This document shows positions 1-8,978 of a stretch of DNA of 22,162 bases, in pieces. The notes under the pieces are model-generated. The model was not told the origin of the DNA, ran no database searches, and saw only the letters and a program-made list of their open reading frames with translations. Every line of letters begins with the position of its first letter. Position 1 is the stretch's first letter. Origin of the DNA: an uncultured beta proteobacterium (lineage in GTDB: Bacteria; Pseudomonadota; Gammaproteobacteria; Burkholderiales; Rhodocyclaceae); the NCBI GenBank assembly GCA_903910495.1, contig CAIVZW010000492.1, forward strand, positions 1-22,162, written 5' to 3'. The position numbers were made by a program, and so were the translations under genes.

Positions 1-15
1 GACGTGGTTCGCTGA
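1..15 (+). CDS. Last codons of an upstream gene, possibly a TctC-like binding protein (partial)
   Basis: Reading from base 1 gives four sense codons (Asp-Val-Val-Arg) and a TGA. The stop is followed after 8 bases by the ribosome site of the TctB gene. In TTT transporters the periplasmic binding protein TctC is usually encoded just upstream of TctB and TctA, so this may be its C-terminus. Four residues cannot prove it; the assignment rests on position alone. Confidence 0.3.
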   Translation, partial: DVVR

Positions 16-34
16 GCCCGCACAAGGAGGTTAT

Positions 35-499
35 ATGCCGCTGATAGGCAACCCCAAGGATTTTTTTGCCGGATTGTTGTTCATGGCGTTTGGTCTTGCC
101 GCGCTGGTGCTGTCGGGTGACTACACGATCGGCACGGCAGCGCGCATGGGCGCCGGCTATTTTCCACGCGTGCTCGGCATCCTGCTGCTCGGAATGGGCG
201 CCCTGCTTGCCCTTCGTGGTTTTCGCGCCAGCAGTGAGGCGCGGCCGGTCTGGCACTGGCGGCCGCTGTTCATCATTCTGCTCAGCGTCGGCGTTTTCAT
301 CCTGGTCGGAGAACGGCTCGGTCTTGTGCTCGCGAGCGTGATCCTGGTCCTCATCGCGTCGTTCGCCAGCGAGGAGTTCAACTGGAAAGAGGCGCTCCTC
401 AGCGGCGCGATCCAGGGCATCGTCGCCGTCGTCGTGTTCGTCTATGGCCTGTCACTGCCCTTGCCGGTGTGGCCTGTCTTTCTTACCGGAGTTCGCTAA
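35..499 (+). CDS. tctB: TctB-family small membrane subunit of a tripartite tricarboxylate transporter
   Basis: This 154-aa inner-membrane protein is the small integral subunit of a TTT-type secondary importer for carboxylate-like solutes. Hydrophobic segments lie near residues 11-27, 44-61, 77-92, 96-111 and 122-141. The loop after the first helix has the TctB-like run GTAARMGAGYFPRVLG (residues 33-48). The ATG has a near-perfect ribosome site, AAGGAGGT, a few bases upstream. The stop codon directly abuts the ATG of the tctA-like gene, so the two are surely co-transcribed and probably translationally coupled. The substrate cannot be inferred, because the specificity-determining TctC protein is outside the window. 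Family assignment is strong because of size, topology and partner gene. Confidence 0.9.
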   Translation: MPLIGNPKDFFAGLLFMAFGLAALVLSGDYTIGTAARMGAGYFPRVLGILLLGMGALLALRGFRASSEARPVWHWRPLFIILLSVGVFILVGERLGLVLASVILVLIASFASEEFNWKEALLSGAIQGIVAVVVFVYGLSLPLPVWPVFLTGVR

Positions 500-2008
500 A
501 TGGACCTTTTCAGCAACTTGGCGCTCGGCCTTTCCGTCGCCATTACGCCGATCAACCTGCTCTACGCGTTTGTCGGGACGCTGGTCGGGACGCTGATCGG
601 TGTACTGCCCGGAATCGGTCCGGTAGCGACGATTGCCATGCTGATGCCGACGACCTATGGCCTGCCGCCAGTGACGGCGATGATCATGCTGGCCGGCATC
701 TATTACGGCGCGTCCTACGGCGGATCGACGACGGCGATCCTGGTCAACCTGCCGGGCGAAATGTCGTCGGTTATCACCGTTCTCGATGGCTATCAGATGG
801 CCAAGCAGGGACGCGCCGGCGCGGCGCTGTGCATTGCCGCCCTTGGCTCCCTTTTTGCGGGCTGCGTTGCGACGCTGGTGATTGCCGCCTTTGCCCCGCC
901 GCTGGCCGAGATCGCGCTCAGCTTCGACGCCGCCGAGTATTTCGCGCTGATGGTCCTCGGCCTCTCTTCGGCGATTGCGCTCGCGCACGGCTCGGTGCTG
1001 AAAGCGATCCTGATGACGATACTCGGGCTGTTGCTCGGCATCGTCGGCACCGACGTCAATACCGGAACCGCGCGCTTTTCCTTCGAGATCCCCGAACTCA
1101 TCGACGGCATTGGTTTCGTCGCAGTGACGATGGGCTTGTTCGCCTTCGCCGAAATTGCCGGCAATCTTGAACAATCCGAGAGTCGCGGCGTGGTCACCGA
1201 GCACATCGACAGCCTGTGGATCAAATGGGCCGAATTCAAGCAGGCCTTCCCCGCCATCCTGCGCGGGACCGCGGTCGGTTCGCTGCTCGGTATTCTGCCG
1301 GGCGGCGGCGCGACGCTGTCGTCGTTTGCCTCCTACACGATCGAAAAGCGCATGGCCAAGGACCCGTCGCGCTTTGGCAAGGGTGCGATCGAAGGCGTCG
1401 CCGGTCCCGAGTCGGCGAACAACGCCGGCGCGCAAACCTCGTTCATCCCGATGCTCACCCTCGGCATCCCATCGAACGCGGTGATGGCGCTGATGGTCGG
1501 CGCGCTGATCATTCATGACATCCAGCCCGGCCCGCAGGTCATGACGAACAATCCGGATCTCTTCTGGGGACTGATCGTCAGCATGCTGCTCGGCAACCTG
1601 ATGCTGGTGATTCTCAACCTGCCGCTGATCGGCATCTGGGTCAAACTGTTGCGCGTTCCCTACCGGCTGCTCTATCCGATGATCCTGCTGGTGTGCACGA
1701 TAGGCGCCTTCAGCACCAACAACAATATGTTCGACGTCTGGGTCGCCATCGTTTTCGGACTGCTCGGTTACATTTTCATCAAGCTCGGCTGCGAACCCGC
1801 ACCGCTACTGCTCGGCTACATCCTCGGCCCGATTCTCGAGGAAAACCTGCGCCGTGCGCTCGTGCTCTCGCGCGGCGACTTCACCGTTTTCCTGACGCGG
1901 CCGGTATCGCTGGTCATGTTGCTGCTCGCCGCCGCGCTGCTCATCGTCGTCGTCGCACCCGCCGTACGCAAAAAACGTGAAGTCGTATTCACCGAGCAGA
2001 AAACCTGA
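500..2008 (+). CDS. tctA: TctA-family large membrane subunit of a tripartite tricarboxylate transporter
   Basis: This 502-aa polytopic protein is the large transport subunit of the TTT importer. It carries the two glycine-rich signatures of the family: GTLIGVLPGIGPVATIAM starting near residue 30, followed by YYGASYGGSTTAILVNLPGE starting at residue 68, and GILPGGGATLSSFASY near residue 264. The segment after the second signature (EGVAGPESANNA) is also typical. Length matches the family (about 500 aa). The start codon follows the tctB stop without a gap. No further transporter gene follows on this strand, so the operon ends here. The neighbour, a URO-D-family gene, is convergent, so a functional link is not evident. 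Confidence 0.95.
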   Translation: MDLFSNLALGLSVAITPINLLYAFVGTLVGTLIGVLPGIGPVATIAMLMPTTYGLPPVTAMIMLAGIYYGASYGGSTTAILVNLPGEMSSVITVLDGYQMAKQGRAGAALCIAALGSLFAGCVATLVIAAFAPPLAEIALSFDAAEYFALMVLGLSSAIALAHGSVLKAILMTILGLLLGIVGTDVNTGTARFSFEIPELIDGIGFVAVTMGLFAFAEIAGNLEQSESRGVVTEHIDSLWIKWAEFKQAFPAILRGTAVGSLLGILPGGGATLSSFASYTIEKRMAKDPSRFGKGAIEGVAGPESANNAGAQTSFIPMLTLGIPSNAVMALMVGALIIHDIQPGPQVMTNNPDLFWGLIVSMLLGNLMLVILNLPLIGIWVKLLRVPYRLLYPMILLVCTIGAFSTNNNMFDVWVAIVFGLLGYIFIKLGCEPAPLLLGYILGPILEENLRRALVLSRGDFTVFLTRPVSLVMLLLAAALLIVVVAPAVRKKREVVFTEQKT

Positions 2009-2303
2009 TGTTGTATTTTCCGAGTGCTATGTTCTTGACCAGCAAGACCAGACCTACCAGCACGCCACCCTGACGCTCAGGCGTCCCGGCCTGATGGCGT
2101 ACTTCGCTTAGTTAGTTGAATGTCATGTTCAACGGTAAGGATGTGCCCACCATCAACGATCCACAAGGCCCCCTGATCCGGCCGACCATTGGCATACATT
2201 CGGTGGGCGTCACCGACAGGTACGATTTCATCCTTAACATTACTTGCCTGTTCAATGTTAACGGTTCGGCGCCGGCGGAGACCGACAACGCGCCGTTTGG
2301 CCC
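2009..2303. other. Gap between tctA and the URO-D gene; one doubtful coupled ORF
   Basis: No recognisable gene lies here. A short hairpin (GACGC-TCAG-GCGTC, 2072-2085) has no T-run and is at best a weak terminator. On the minus strand a 76-codon frame (2307 to 2077) starts with a GTG whose bases overlap the TGA of the URO-D gene (GTGA), a coupling-type junction. Its product is basic and has no family I recognise. A plus-strand frame (2116-2352) covers the same bases, so at most one is real. The minus-strand frame could be a small coupled gene or a decayed remnant. Confidence 0.35.
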
Positions 2304-3383
2304 TCACATTCCGGCAATCTTTTTCAACGGGTCGATCTCTGCTTCATCCTGAATCATGATATTGAGGTACAAACCGCGCGGATCCAGATTGTCGATCAGG
2401 AACTTCATCTCGTCGCTGGTGAAGGAGCCGCGGATCAGCAGAGACCTGCCGCTTTTTTGTGTTTTCCGGAAATACGCAATCATTTCCGTCAGCGGGGGGC
2501 CGGCGACATCGTTGTTGATCTGTAGACACTTCAGCGCGTCAATCTCAAGGATATGGTCGAGTACGAACATTGAGGTCGAGTGCAGGTGCATGAATGAACA
2601 CGCAAAGGCCTTGGCAATTTTCTCATCAACCGGCCTGATGTAGCGCTTGTACAGATCGGGGGACATCACTGCGACGGCGTCTTCCTGCATGCGGGCGATA
2701 GGGCCGGGCGCCCAGAGCTGATACTGTGCGTCGAACCAGCCGCCGTGGTAGAGCGGAATACGCTTCCACGCCGCCTTGGTGATGTTGATGAAAAAATCAG
2801 CCCCGTGCTCAAGAAACTTCGATGCCGGCTCGGGATCTTCCATCAGGTCGACAACCGCCTGCTCGTGGCCGCGGATATTGATGGCAAAATCGAGCGGGCC
2901 GACGATCGTACTGTGGGAAATCGGATAGCGTCCGGCGCTGCGCTCGACCAGTGCGTCGATGAATTCCATGTACTTCTTGTACCAGGGATGCTCTTCGGGA
3001 TTCAGCCAGGTTTTTTCGGTTTCTTCCCAGGAAAGGCTTCGATCCTCGGGGACGACGTTGCCCGGCATGATGCGCATCTTCGCGCCGAGGGCACCGCAGC
3101 ACCAGAATACGGCCTGCGAGGGCGTAGCGCCGCGCAGGATGTCGTCGTCGATGCGATCGGCTTCCGAAAGAATCCGTTCCTGGTCGTCGAGAAATTCTTC
3201 CGGATGGATCATCTCCGGAGTCAGATAGGTGTCTTTCGGCCAGACTGCGGACGCTTGATACTCGTCGAGCGGAAACCAACTCTTGAAAGTGAAGCCTACG
3301 ATCGGCCTCTTGACCTCTTCGCGCGACCAGAACTTTTTATATGCGTCTATTTTTTTCGGATCGTTACCGAAGGGATACTTCAT
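2304..3383 (-). CDS. URO-D superfamily protein (uroporphyrinogen decarboxylase / corrinoid methyltransferase-like)
   Basis: This 359-aa soluble protein belongs by overall sequence to the URO-D TIM-barrel superfamily. That superfamily holds haem-synthesis HemE, the cobamide:thiol methyltransferases (MtaA/MtbA/CmuA type) and many uncharacterised members. It does not look like HemE. Near the C-terminal third it has H266-L-H268 followed by C286, where zinc-binding methyltransferases have His-x-Cys and a later Cys. This gives a possible but non-canonical metal site. Trp/Tyr-rich stretches (GGWFDAQYQLWAPG near 214-227) are typical of the uncharacterised branch. The ATG is set by AAGGAG six bases upstream. 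A KTSC gene lies 59 bases upstream on the same strand. The reaction is unknown; demethylation or methyl transfer is inference. Confidence 0.75.
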   Translation of the reverse strand: MKYPFGNDPKKIDAYKKFWSREEVKRPIVGFTFKSWFPLDEYQASAVWPKDTYLTPEMIHPEEFLDDQERILSEADRIDDDILRGATPSQAVFWCCGALGAKMRIMPGNVVPEDRSLSWEETEKTWLNPEEHPWYKKYMEFIDALVERSAGRYPISHSTIVGPLDFAINIRGHEQAVVDLMEDPEPASKFLEHGADFFINITKAAWKRIPLYHGGWFDAQYQLWAPGPIARMQEDAVAVMSPDLYKRYIRPVDEKIAKAFACSFMHLHSTSMFVLDHILEIDALKCLQINNDVAGPPLTEMIAYFRKTQKSGRSLLIRGSFTSDEMKFLIDNLDPRGLYLNIMIQDEAEIDPLKKIAGM

Positions 3384-3442
3384 GCGTTGCTCCTTCCATA
3401 AACTTCACGTCTCCGGCCAAAGGTTTGCGGCCGCTATCTCTG

Positions 3443-3700
3443 TTATTTGAAGAGTTCGTCAAGCGGATTGGATTTCTTCTGAGAATTCGCTGCAACACTA
3501 CGGCCGGAGAATTCCTCTTCTATACTGTCGCGGTAATAACTCCACGCCGAGCCGGAGGTCGACAACCGACGCCAGACCTCGTCCCCGACCCCTGAATAAT
3601 CAATCACGCTTCCATCGTTGAGTTCAACTCGCAATATACGCGCCCGCGGTTCGTATCCAATAGCGCGCAGTTTCCCGGAACTAATACGTTTCATCTCCAT
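3443..3700 (-). CDS. KTSC domain protein
   Basis: This 85-aa protein consists almost entirely of one KTSC-type domain. It shows the series of short conserved blocks: an early Ser, IGYEPRARILRVEL, G/S-x-V-IDYSGVGDEVWRRL, then A/S-W-SYYRDSIEEEF. KTSC domains are small beta-rich modules found alone or fused to Lys-tRNA synthetase and other proteins; their role is unclear. The C-terminal tail (from about residue 68) is polar and looks disordered. The first ATG is preferred because AGGAGG sits five bases upstream; a second ATG two codons later would be too far from it. It may be co-transcribed with the URO-D gene downstream, but there is no evidence of a shared function. Confidence 0.8.
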   Translation of the reverse strand: MEMKRISSGKLRAIGYEPRARILRVELNDGSVIDYSGVGDEVWRRLSTSGSAWSYYRDSIEEEFSGRSVAANSQKKSNPLDELFK

Positions 3701-3882
3701 GGCTACCTCCTGTTATACCTATTCTACGGAGATACCTGCGGCACCGGCAATGCTCATTCTTTCCAGATAAGCGAAAGAAACAAAGGTGCAGAACCAATAA
3801 CAGCTTTCACACGCTCCAAATTCAAACTCACGATAGCCGGAGCGGACAGTCAGGTGTTTGGAGAGCAGACGCTGGGCATCGC

Positions 3883-4053
3883 CTAGTTATCCTTTTTGCG
3901 ATGCAACAAACTAAGGCCCCGCTGAATGGCTGCTGCAAGAAGACCTGCAGTCATGGCTTCAAAGTAATCATCATTTTGAATGCCATCGCCGAAAAGAACA
4001 TCCCAAAGCAGCGAACCAAAAAAGACGCCGGTCAGGGCAATCAGACTTTCCAT
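3883..4053 (-). CDS. Hypothetical small hydrophobic protein, 56 aa
   Basis: A short ATG-to-TAG frame encodes a 56-aa product. It has a hydrophobic N-terminal half (MESLIALTGVFFGSLLWDVL), an acidic middle (GDGIQNDDYFEAM), a second mildly hydrophobic helix and a basic end (HRKKDN). This layout is plausible for a one- or two-helix membrane miniprotein. No convincing ribosome site precedes the start, and I recognise no family. It lies alone between the KTSC and EamA genes on the same strand. The amino acid pattern is more protein-like than random, but a chance frame cannot be excluded. Confidence 0.4.
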   Translation of the reverse strand: MESLIALTGVFFGSLLWDVLFGDGIQNDDYFEAMTAGLLAAAIQRGLSLLHRKKDN

Positions 4054-4179
4054 ACAACGACTTAGAAAAGTTATCTCCGAGAGTTGAGCGATGGCTTGTA
4101 AATAGAAGCTTCAAGTAAGGGAAGAAGTTGGCGAAGTGACTTCGGAGTTCAGATGTTGCATTGATTCAATCTGGCGATC

Positions 4180-5070
4180 TCAGCGCTTAAGCGAAACCGT
4201 TCCTACAGCGGACAGAATCAGCAGGGCTGCCAAGGCTTCGCGCCAACCCAGAGGTTCGCCTAAAAGGACTATGCCGCTCACCACGCCAATGAGAGGGGTT
4301 GTTAAAGAGGACAGCGATGAGACAGCGACCGGCACCATGAGCACAATGCGGTTCCAGGCCCAGTAGCAGAACATGAAGGCAAAGAGCACGTTATAGACCA
4401 GCCCAAAGGCCGGCCAGAAACTGGGAAAGATCAGGCGTGACGTTTCCAGCGGGATGGCTGCCAACAGTATGGGAAGGCCACCCAGCAGCATTGTCCAGCC
4501 GGTTAAGGCGGTTGTCGGCATGGCCACTGGCAAACGCTTGAGAAGCACTACTCCGAGGGCCCAACTCCAGGCAGCCAGAAGCATGCAGGCAACTCCGGCA
4601 GGTGCTTGCATCATTCCTTGCAGACTGCCGCCCATGAGCGCGACGATTCCTGCAAGCCCCAGAACCAGACCGAATGAACGCCTGATTGTGATTCTTTCAC
4701 CCAGGATCCAGACGGATAATATGGAACCCCAAAGCGGCATGGTGAAGCCAAGCAAAGCTGCACGTCCGGAAGGCAGCAGCAATACACCGTAGGCAGCCAA
4801 CACGCTCCAGCCAACGATATTGAACAGTGAAAGCAACAGCAGCCGTCCCCAGTGGCCTTTTGGAACGCGAATGGCGTTGCCGCTTGCAGCGGTAATGGCC
4901 AGCATGCCTATCCCTCCGGCTATCAGGCATGAGCCCCGGAAGTAGAGTGGAGGCACTTCCGACATGACGATCTTCATGATGGGCCAGTTGATCCCCCAGA
5001 ATAAGGACAGTGCTGCCAGCAGCAGAAGACCGTGGCGGGGCAGGCGATCATGTGGGCTGAGTACGATCAT
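4180..5070 (-). CDS. EamA/DMT-family transporter
   Basis: This 296-aa inner-membrane protein of the drug/metabolite transporter superfamily has two EamA repeats of about five helices each. The first starts at LLLAALSLFWGINWPIMKIV (residues 16-35) and includes the conserved PPLYFRG and LPSGRAALLGFTMPLWG segments. The second covers roughly residues 150-293 and ends with PLIGVVSGIVLLGEPLGWREALAALLI, the classic end of an EamA domain. Members export amino acids, metabolites or drugs by proton antiport; the substrate here is unknown. The gene is divergent from the GNAT gene, with about 100 AT-rich bases between them that must hold both promoters. The ATG has no strong ribosome site. Confidence 0.9.
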   Translation of the reverse strand: MIVLSPHDRLPRHGLLLLAALSLFWGINWPIMKIVMSEVPPLYFRGSCLIAGGIGMLAITAASGNAIRVPKGHWGRLLLLSLFNIVGWSVLAAYGVLLLPSGRAALLGFTMPLWGSILSVWILGERITIRRSFGLVLGLAGIVALMGGSLQGMMQAPAGVACMLLAAWSWALGVVLLKRLPVAMPTTALTGWTMLLGGLPILLAAIPLETSRLIFPSFWPAFGLVYNVLFAFMFCYWAWNRIVLMVPVAVSSLSSLTTPLIGVVSGIVLLGEPLGWREALAALLILSAVGTVSLKR

Positions 5071-5170
5071 GCGATGAATTCTTGAAATCCTGAAGTGTAT
5101 ATATTAGAGCTTAACACCAGTGTCAAATGCCAATAAAATATCCTTTGGGATGATTGGGAGCGTTATTTCC

Positions 5171-5599
5171 ATGCATATGAAAATTCAATATTCAATTTCT
5201 GCTGATCTGCAAACAGAGGAGCTTGACAGATTGCTTTTTGCTGCCAGCAATAGTACCTACTCTGCGCAAGAGCTGGCCCACATCATTTCAGGATCTACAG
5301 CGTATGTAACGGCCCGGGATTCAGGGAGGCTGGTTGGTTTTGGCCGCATGCTTTCTGACGGGGCCGTGTTGGCGTATATCAACAATATGGCGGTTAGTCC
5401 CGATTATCAGCGACAAGGCATAGGCCAAACCATCCTGGACACGTTGATCGAGGTGGCCGGTGAAGTGAAATCGATCTTTATTTACTCAAATACAGCCGAT
5501 TCTCTATATGTGCGCAACGGCTTTCAAGTCTCTGAAAAACGCCTGTATGTACGCCGACGACGCATCGCGATCAAGCAGCACGTCGTCTCCGGAGCTTGA
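5171..5599 (+). CDS. GNAT-family N-acetyltransferase
   Basis: This 142-aa single-domain acetyltransferase would transfer the acetyl group of acetyl-CoA to an amine on an unknown small molecule or protein. The acetyl-CoA site is clear: beta4 AYINNMAVSPDYQ leads into the pyrophosphate loop RQGIGQ (residues 81-86). The C-terminal FIYSNTADSLYVRNGF is the usual beta5/alpha4 region, with Tyr113 near the position of the catalytic Tyr in many members. I chose the ATG at 5171 because GGGAG lies ten bases upstream. The frame is open further back, to a GTG at 5120 and an ATG at 5150, but those lack ribosome sites. The gene is divergent from the EamA exporter; transporter-acetyltransferase pairs are sometimes resistance pairs, but nothing here shows that. 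Confidence 0.85.
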   Translation: MHMKIQYSISADLQTEELDRLLFAASNSTYSAQELAHIISGSTAYVTARDSGRLVGFGRMLSDGAVLAYINNMAVSPDYQRQGIGQTILDTLIEVAGEVKSIFIYSNTADSLYVRNGFQVSEKRLYVRRRRIAIKQHVVSGA

Positions 5600-6637
<1,038 letters not shown>

Positions 6638-6793
6638 ATGCTACGCGGACTGCATCCCGATGTGGTAGAGCCGCCAAGGTCATCGCGCGAAGCGTTCAGT
6701 GACCAGCTTGCGGGTCCTTTCGGCCAGGGTCAGAGCAGGTGCATACCCGAGGCCGGCCTGCAGGGATCATGAATGGGGTTTGCGCATGGTTTG

Positions 6794-7576
6794 TCAGGGC
6801 GCTGCCTTGCCTGAGACAGTCGTGTCGTCCGTCCCCAGTCGCCCAACAAATGGCAAGCGCAGACCAGGGCTATTGAAATCGAGACCGAAATTCAGCCCCA
6901 GAATGTTCATCTCAATGCCTTCCTCGAGCCCGACGCTCAGCCCCAGCAAGCCGAGAAGTGAAATTTGTCCGCCACTTCCTGAAGGTGACAGCCCAATTGG
7001 ACGGCTGATCGGACGGTAGTCCTTGCCGATCGCATTGGCTGGCAGATCGAGCCTCAAGGTGGGAACCTCGCGTCCGATGTGGGCAAGAAATGTGTTGCTA
7101 TTGGGCCCCGGGTAGCTGCGGTAGGACTCCGCATAAGGATAACTTTTTATGGCTGTCTCGATCTGGCTGATCATGGCATCGACGCCGTCACCCCGATGGT
7201 CTACCAGGACCTTGGGCTGCGCTCCAAACCAAAGCCCGTCAGGAAGCGCGTAATTCCGCTGGACCACATCATGCCCGCTCCATCCGATCACGTCATGGCG
7301 GGTGAAGGCGGTTTCGCCCGATCTTTTGTAGATGATCCAGGGATGTACTGCAAAAAGACCACGCCAGCCATACGTTGAAGCTGCATACACCTGGACAATG
7401 GCGATATCGGTCTGCTGTACAGGGTCAGGGGCGATACCTGCCGAGTGCCGCGGTGCAGTGCGCCAACTTCGACTTTCGACACTGCTGCCTGTCAAAGAAG
7501 CGTCGGCCAGGCTGAGTCCGAAAGACAGGCTGAGCATTAGTGCAAATCCGAATGCTAAGCGTCTTCTGACCTTCAT
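6794..7576 (-). CDS. Exported DUF3750 family protein
   Basis: This 260-aa protein starts with a typical Sec signal: basic MKVRRR, a hydrophobic core, and a likely cleavage site near SLADA (residues 22-26). It is therefore predicted to be periplasmic or envelope-attached. The mature part carries the DUF3750 pattern: VQVYAASTYGWRGLFAVHPW, a following YKRSG segment, and SYPGPNSNTFLAHIGREVP, where the Asn/Ser-rich motif is strongly conserved in the family. A glycine/leucine-rich amphipathic stretch follows (about residues 198-235). No enzymatic function is established for the family. The ATG is chosen because AGGAAA lies just upstream; the frame runs 28 codons further back, but that extension has no protein-like character or ribosome site. 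The C-terminal tail after about residue 240 looks flexible. Confidence 0.85.
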   Translation of the reverse strand: MKVRRRLAFGFALMLSLSFGLSLADASLTGSSVESRSWRTAPRHSAGIAPDPVQQTDIAIVQVYAASTYGWRGLFAVHPWIIYKRSGETAFTRHDVIGWSGHDVVQRNYALPDGLWFGAQPKVLVDHRGDGVDAMISQIETAIKSYPYAESYRSYPGPNSNTFLAHIGREVPTLRLDLPANAIGKDYRPISRPIGLSPSGSGGQISLLGLLGLSVGLEEGIEMNILGLNFGLDFNSPGLRLPFVGRLGTDDTTVSGKAAP

Positions 7577-7905
7577 GGTTTTCCTGGCGCCGAAATGTGA
7601 GGAATTATGTTTTTGGGTAATGTGCATTCCACATCTGTCATCAGGATACGCCGGTTGCAAACAGCACGATGCATCTTGCAGTCAAGACGAGGTGGAACAC
7701 CTGGAAGAAAGCTTAGGATAATGCGTTGCCCGAGTAAATAGGCGAATAACTGGTTTATTATCCGCGATCCGTCAGGAATTGGGCGGTTTGTAACGATACG
7801 CCCATGGCTGGAGTACGTTTTTTCTTGATGGAACACTGCTTGTAATCTGGACTCCGGTCTGCTTCAATTTCATACTTTCACTGGACCCATGTGGGTCAGG
7901 TCAAC
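7577..7905. other. Divergent intergenic region, no gene seen
   Basis: This AT-richer stretch separates the DUF3750 gene (minus) from the thioesterase gene (plus). It should carry the promoters of both. A minus-strand frame crosses part of it but overlaps the DUF3750 signal peptide region in another frame and does not look like protein. I found no hairpin with a T-run, no tRNA-like cloverleaf and no repeat. Confidence 0.5.
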
Positions 7906-8439
7906 ATGGCAAATACCCGGTCAGGAACATCCATCGACACAGAGGACGAAAATCCTTGGGATTATCCTGATCCCTTCACAGTATCGATCACACCCTCCGC
8001 CAGCGGAATAGACGGGCTGAATCACACGAACAATGCCGTTTATGTACAGTGGTGTGAGGCTGTTGCATGGTCACATTCGAAGTCGATTGGCCTCGACATA
8101 AGCGACTACCACCGTCTGGATCGCGGGATGGCTATTCGACGCGGAGAGTACGACTATCTGCTTCCGAGTTCCCTTGGCGACAAGTTGATCCTGGGCACCT
8201 GGTTGACCGCCAGTGACGGCAAACTCACGCTGGAACGTCGATTTCAGCTTGTGCGTGAGGCCGACCACGCAACGATCCTGAGAGGCCGATGGGAACTCGT
8301 GTGCATTGAACTGAGCAGCGGCAATGCCCGACGAATGCCCCTGGAATTTCGCCAGGTTTATCTGCCGGTGGTATGTTTTCAGGACGGCAGGCGCAATCTG
8401 GAAGTTGCATCGGATCGGCAAGCCGCAACGATTCCTTAG
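7906..8439 (+). CDS. Hotdog-fold acyl-CoA thioesterase (4HBT-like)
   Basis: This 177-aa protein is predicted to hydrolyse acyl-CoA thioesters. The active-site region IDGLNHTNNAVYVQW (from about residue 35) matches the 4HBT pattern D-x-x-x-H-x-N-N-x-x-Y, with Asp36 and Glu51 as likely catalytic acids near the central helix. Downstream, RRGEYDYLLPSSLGDKL and the paired strands around ERRFQLVR and LRGRWELVCIEL complete a single hotdog domain. The N-terminal 20 residues are polar and probably disordered. The start is uncertain: the ATG at 7906 has only AGGT near it, and a GTG five codons earlier is possible. The gene is convergent with the macro-domain gene, with 18 bases between stops. Confidence 0.85.
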   Translation: MANTRSGTSIDTEDENPWDYPDPFTVSITPSASGIDGLNHTNNAVYVQWCEAVAWSHSKSIGLDISDYHRLDRGMAIRRGEYDYLLPSSLGDKLILGTWLTASDGKLTLERRFQLVREADHATILRGRWELVCIELSSGNARRMPLEFRQVYLPVVCFQDGRRNLEVASDRQAATIP

Positions 8440-8457
8440 TCAATTCCCGATTTGCCG

Positions 8458-8955
8458 CTACGGGAAAGCGCAGAATTGAACCCCCTTCATCTCTCGATAA
8501 CGAACCACGGCGACCGATGCCGGTGACGTCACTCTTGCAAAGGCGTCGAGCATCAGTTGCAAGGCGTCCGCCTGTGGGTATCCGCCCGTTCCCGCACCGA
8601 TGACCGGAAACGCCACCGATCCAAAGCCATGCTGATTCACCAGAGCCATGGCGGACTCCACCGAACCCTGAATCGACATCCTGGATGAGCGCCATAGCAT
8701 GCTGATCCCGGCGACGTGGATGATGGCTTTGTAAGGCAGTCGTCCTGCTGAGGTCAGGACAGCTCCACCCAGGGGAATCGGGCCACGCTTTCCCAGTTCG
8801 ACAAACGGCTGATAACCCCCACGCTTCTTGATCGCCCCTGATACGCCTTGGGGCAAAAGCAACCACCAGGGAATGATGTTTCGATTCCAGGCATTGACGA
8901 TAACGTCCACGTCCTGGTCAAGAAGATTACCCTCAATAACGCTTGGCGAGATCAT
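8458..8955 (-). CDS. Macro domain protein (predicted ADP-ribose binding)
   Basis: This 165-aa protein is a stand-alone macro domain, a fold that binds ADP-ribose and often removes it from proteins, nucleic acids or O-acetyl-ADP-ribose. The N-terminal EGNLLDQDVDVIVNAWNRN contains the adenine-binding Asp and the VNAxN motif (Asn21, Asn24). The distal loop VIGAGTGGYP (residues 118-127) is the second ADP-ribose loop. The loop usually written GGGV-x-GAI is LLPQGVSGAIKKRGG here, and the NAAN motif is NAWN. These features define a divergent subfamily rather than a classical MacroD enzyme. The ribosome site GAGGAG lies 11 bases before the ATG. It follows a small membrane-protein gene by 23 bases, so the two form an operon. 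Confidence 0.88.
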   Translation of the reverse strand: MISPSVIEGNLLDQDVDVIVNAWNRNIIPWWLLLPQGVSGAIKKRGGYQPFVELGKRGPIPLGGAVLTSAGRLPYKAIIHVAGISMLWRSSRMSIQGSVESAMALVNQHGFGSVAFPVIGAGTGGYPQADALQLMLDAFARVTSPASVAVVRYREMKGVQFCAFP

Positions 8956-8978
8956 GGCTGTCAGCGCTCCTCAGGTGA

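Noticed and set aside
452..1516. Long minus-strand frame antisense to tctA
   Set aside because: Its product is a run of Arg, Asp, His and Gln typical of the antisense of a GC-rich gene; the plus-strand TctA is unambiguous.
3757..3779. Hairpin TTCTTTC/GAAAGAA in the gap upstream of the KTSC gene
   Set aside because: The stem is short and AT-rich without a T-run, and such pairs are expected by chance in this AT-richer stretch.
7573..7836. Minus-strand 87-codon frame upstream of the DUF3750 gene
   Set aside because: It barely overlaps the DUF3750 start in another frame, has no ribosome site and no recognisable features.
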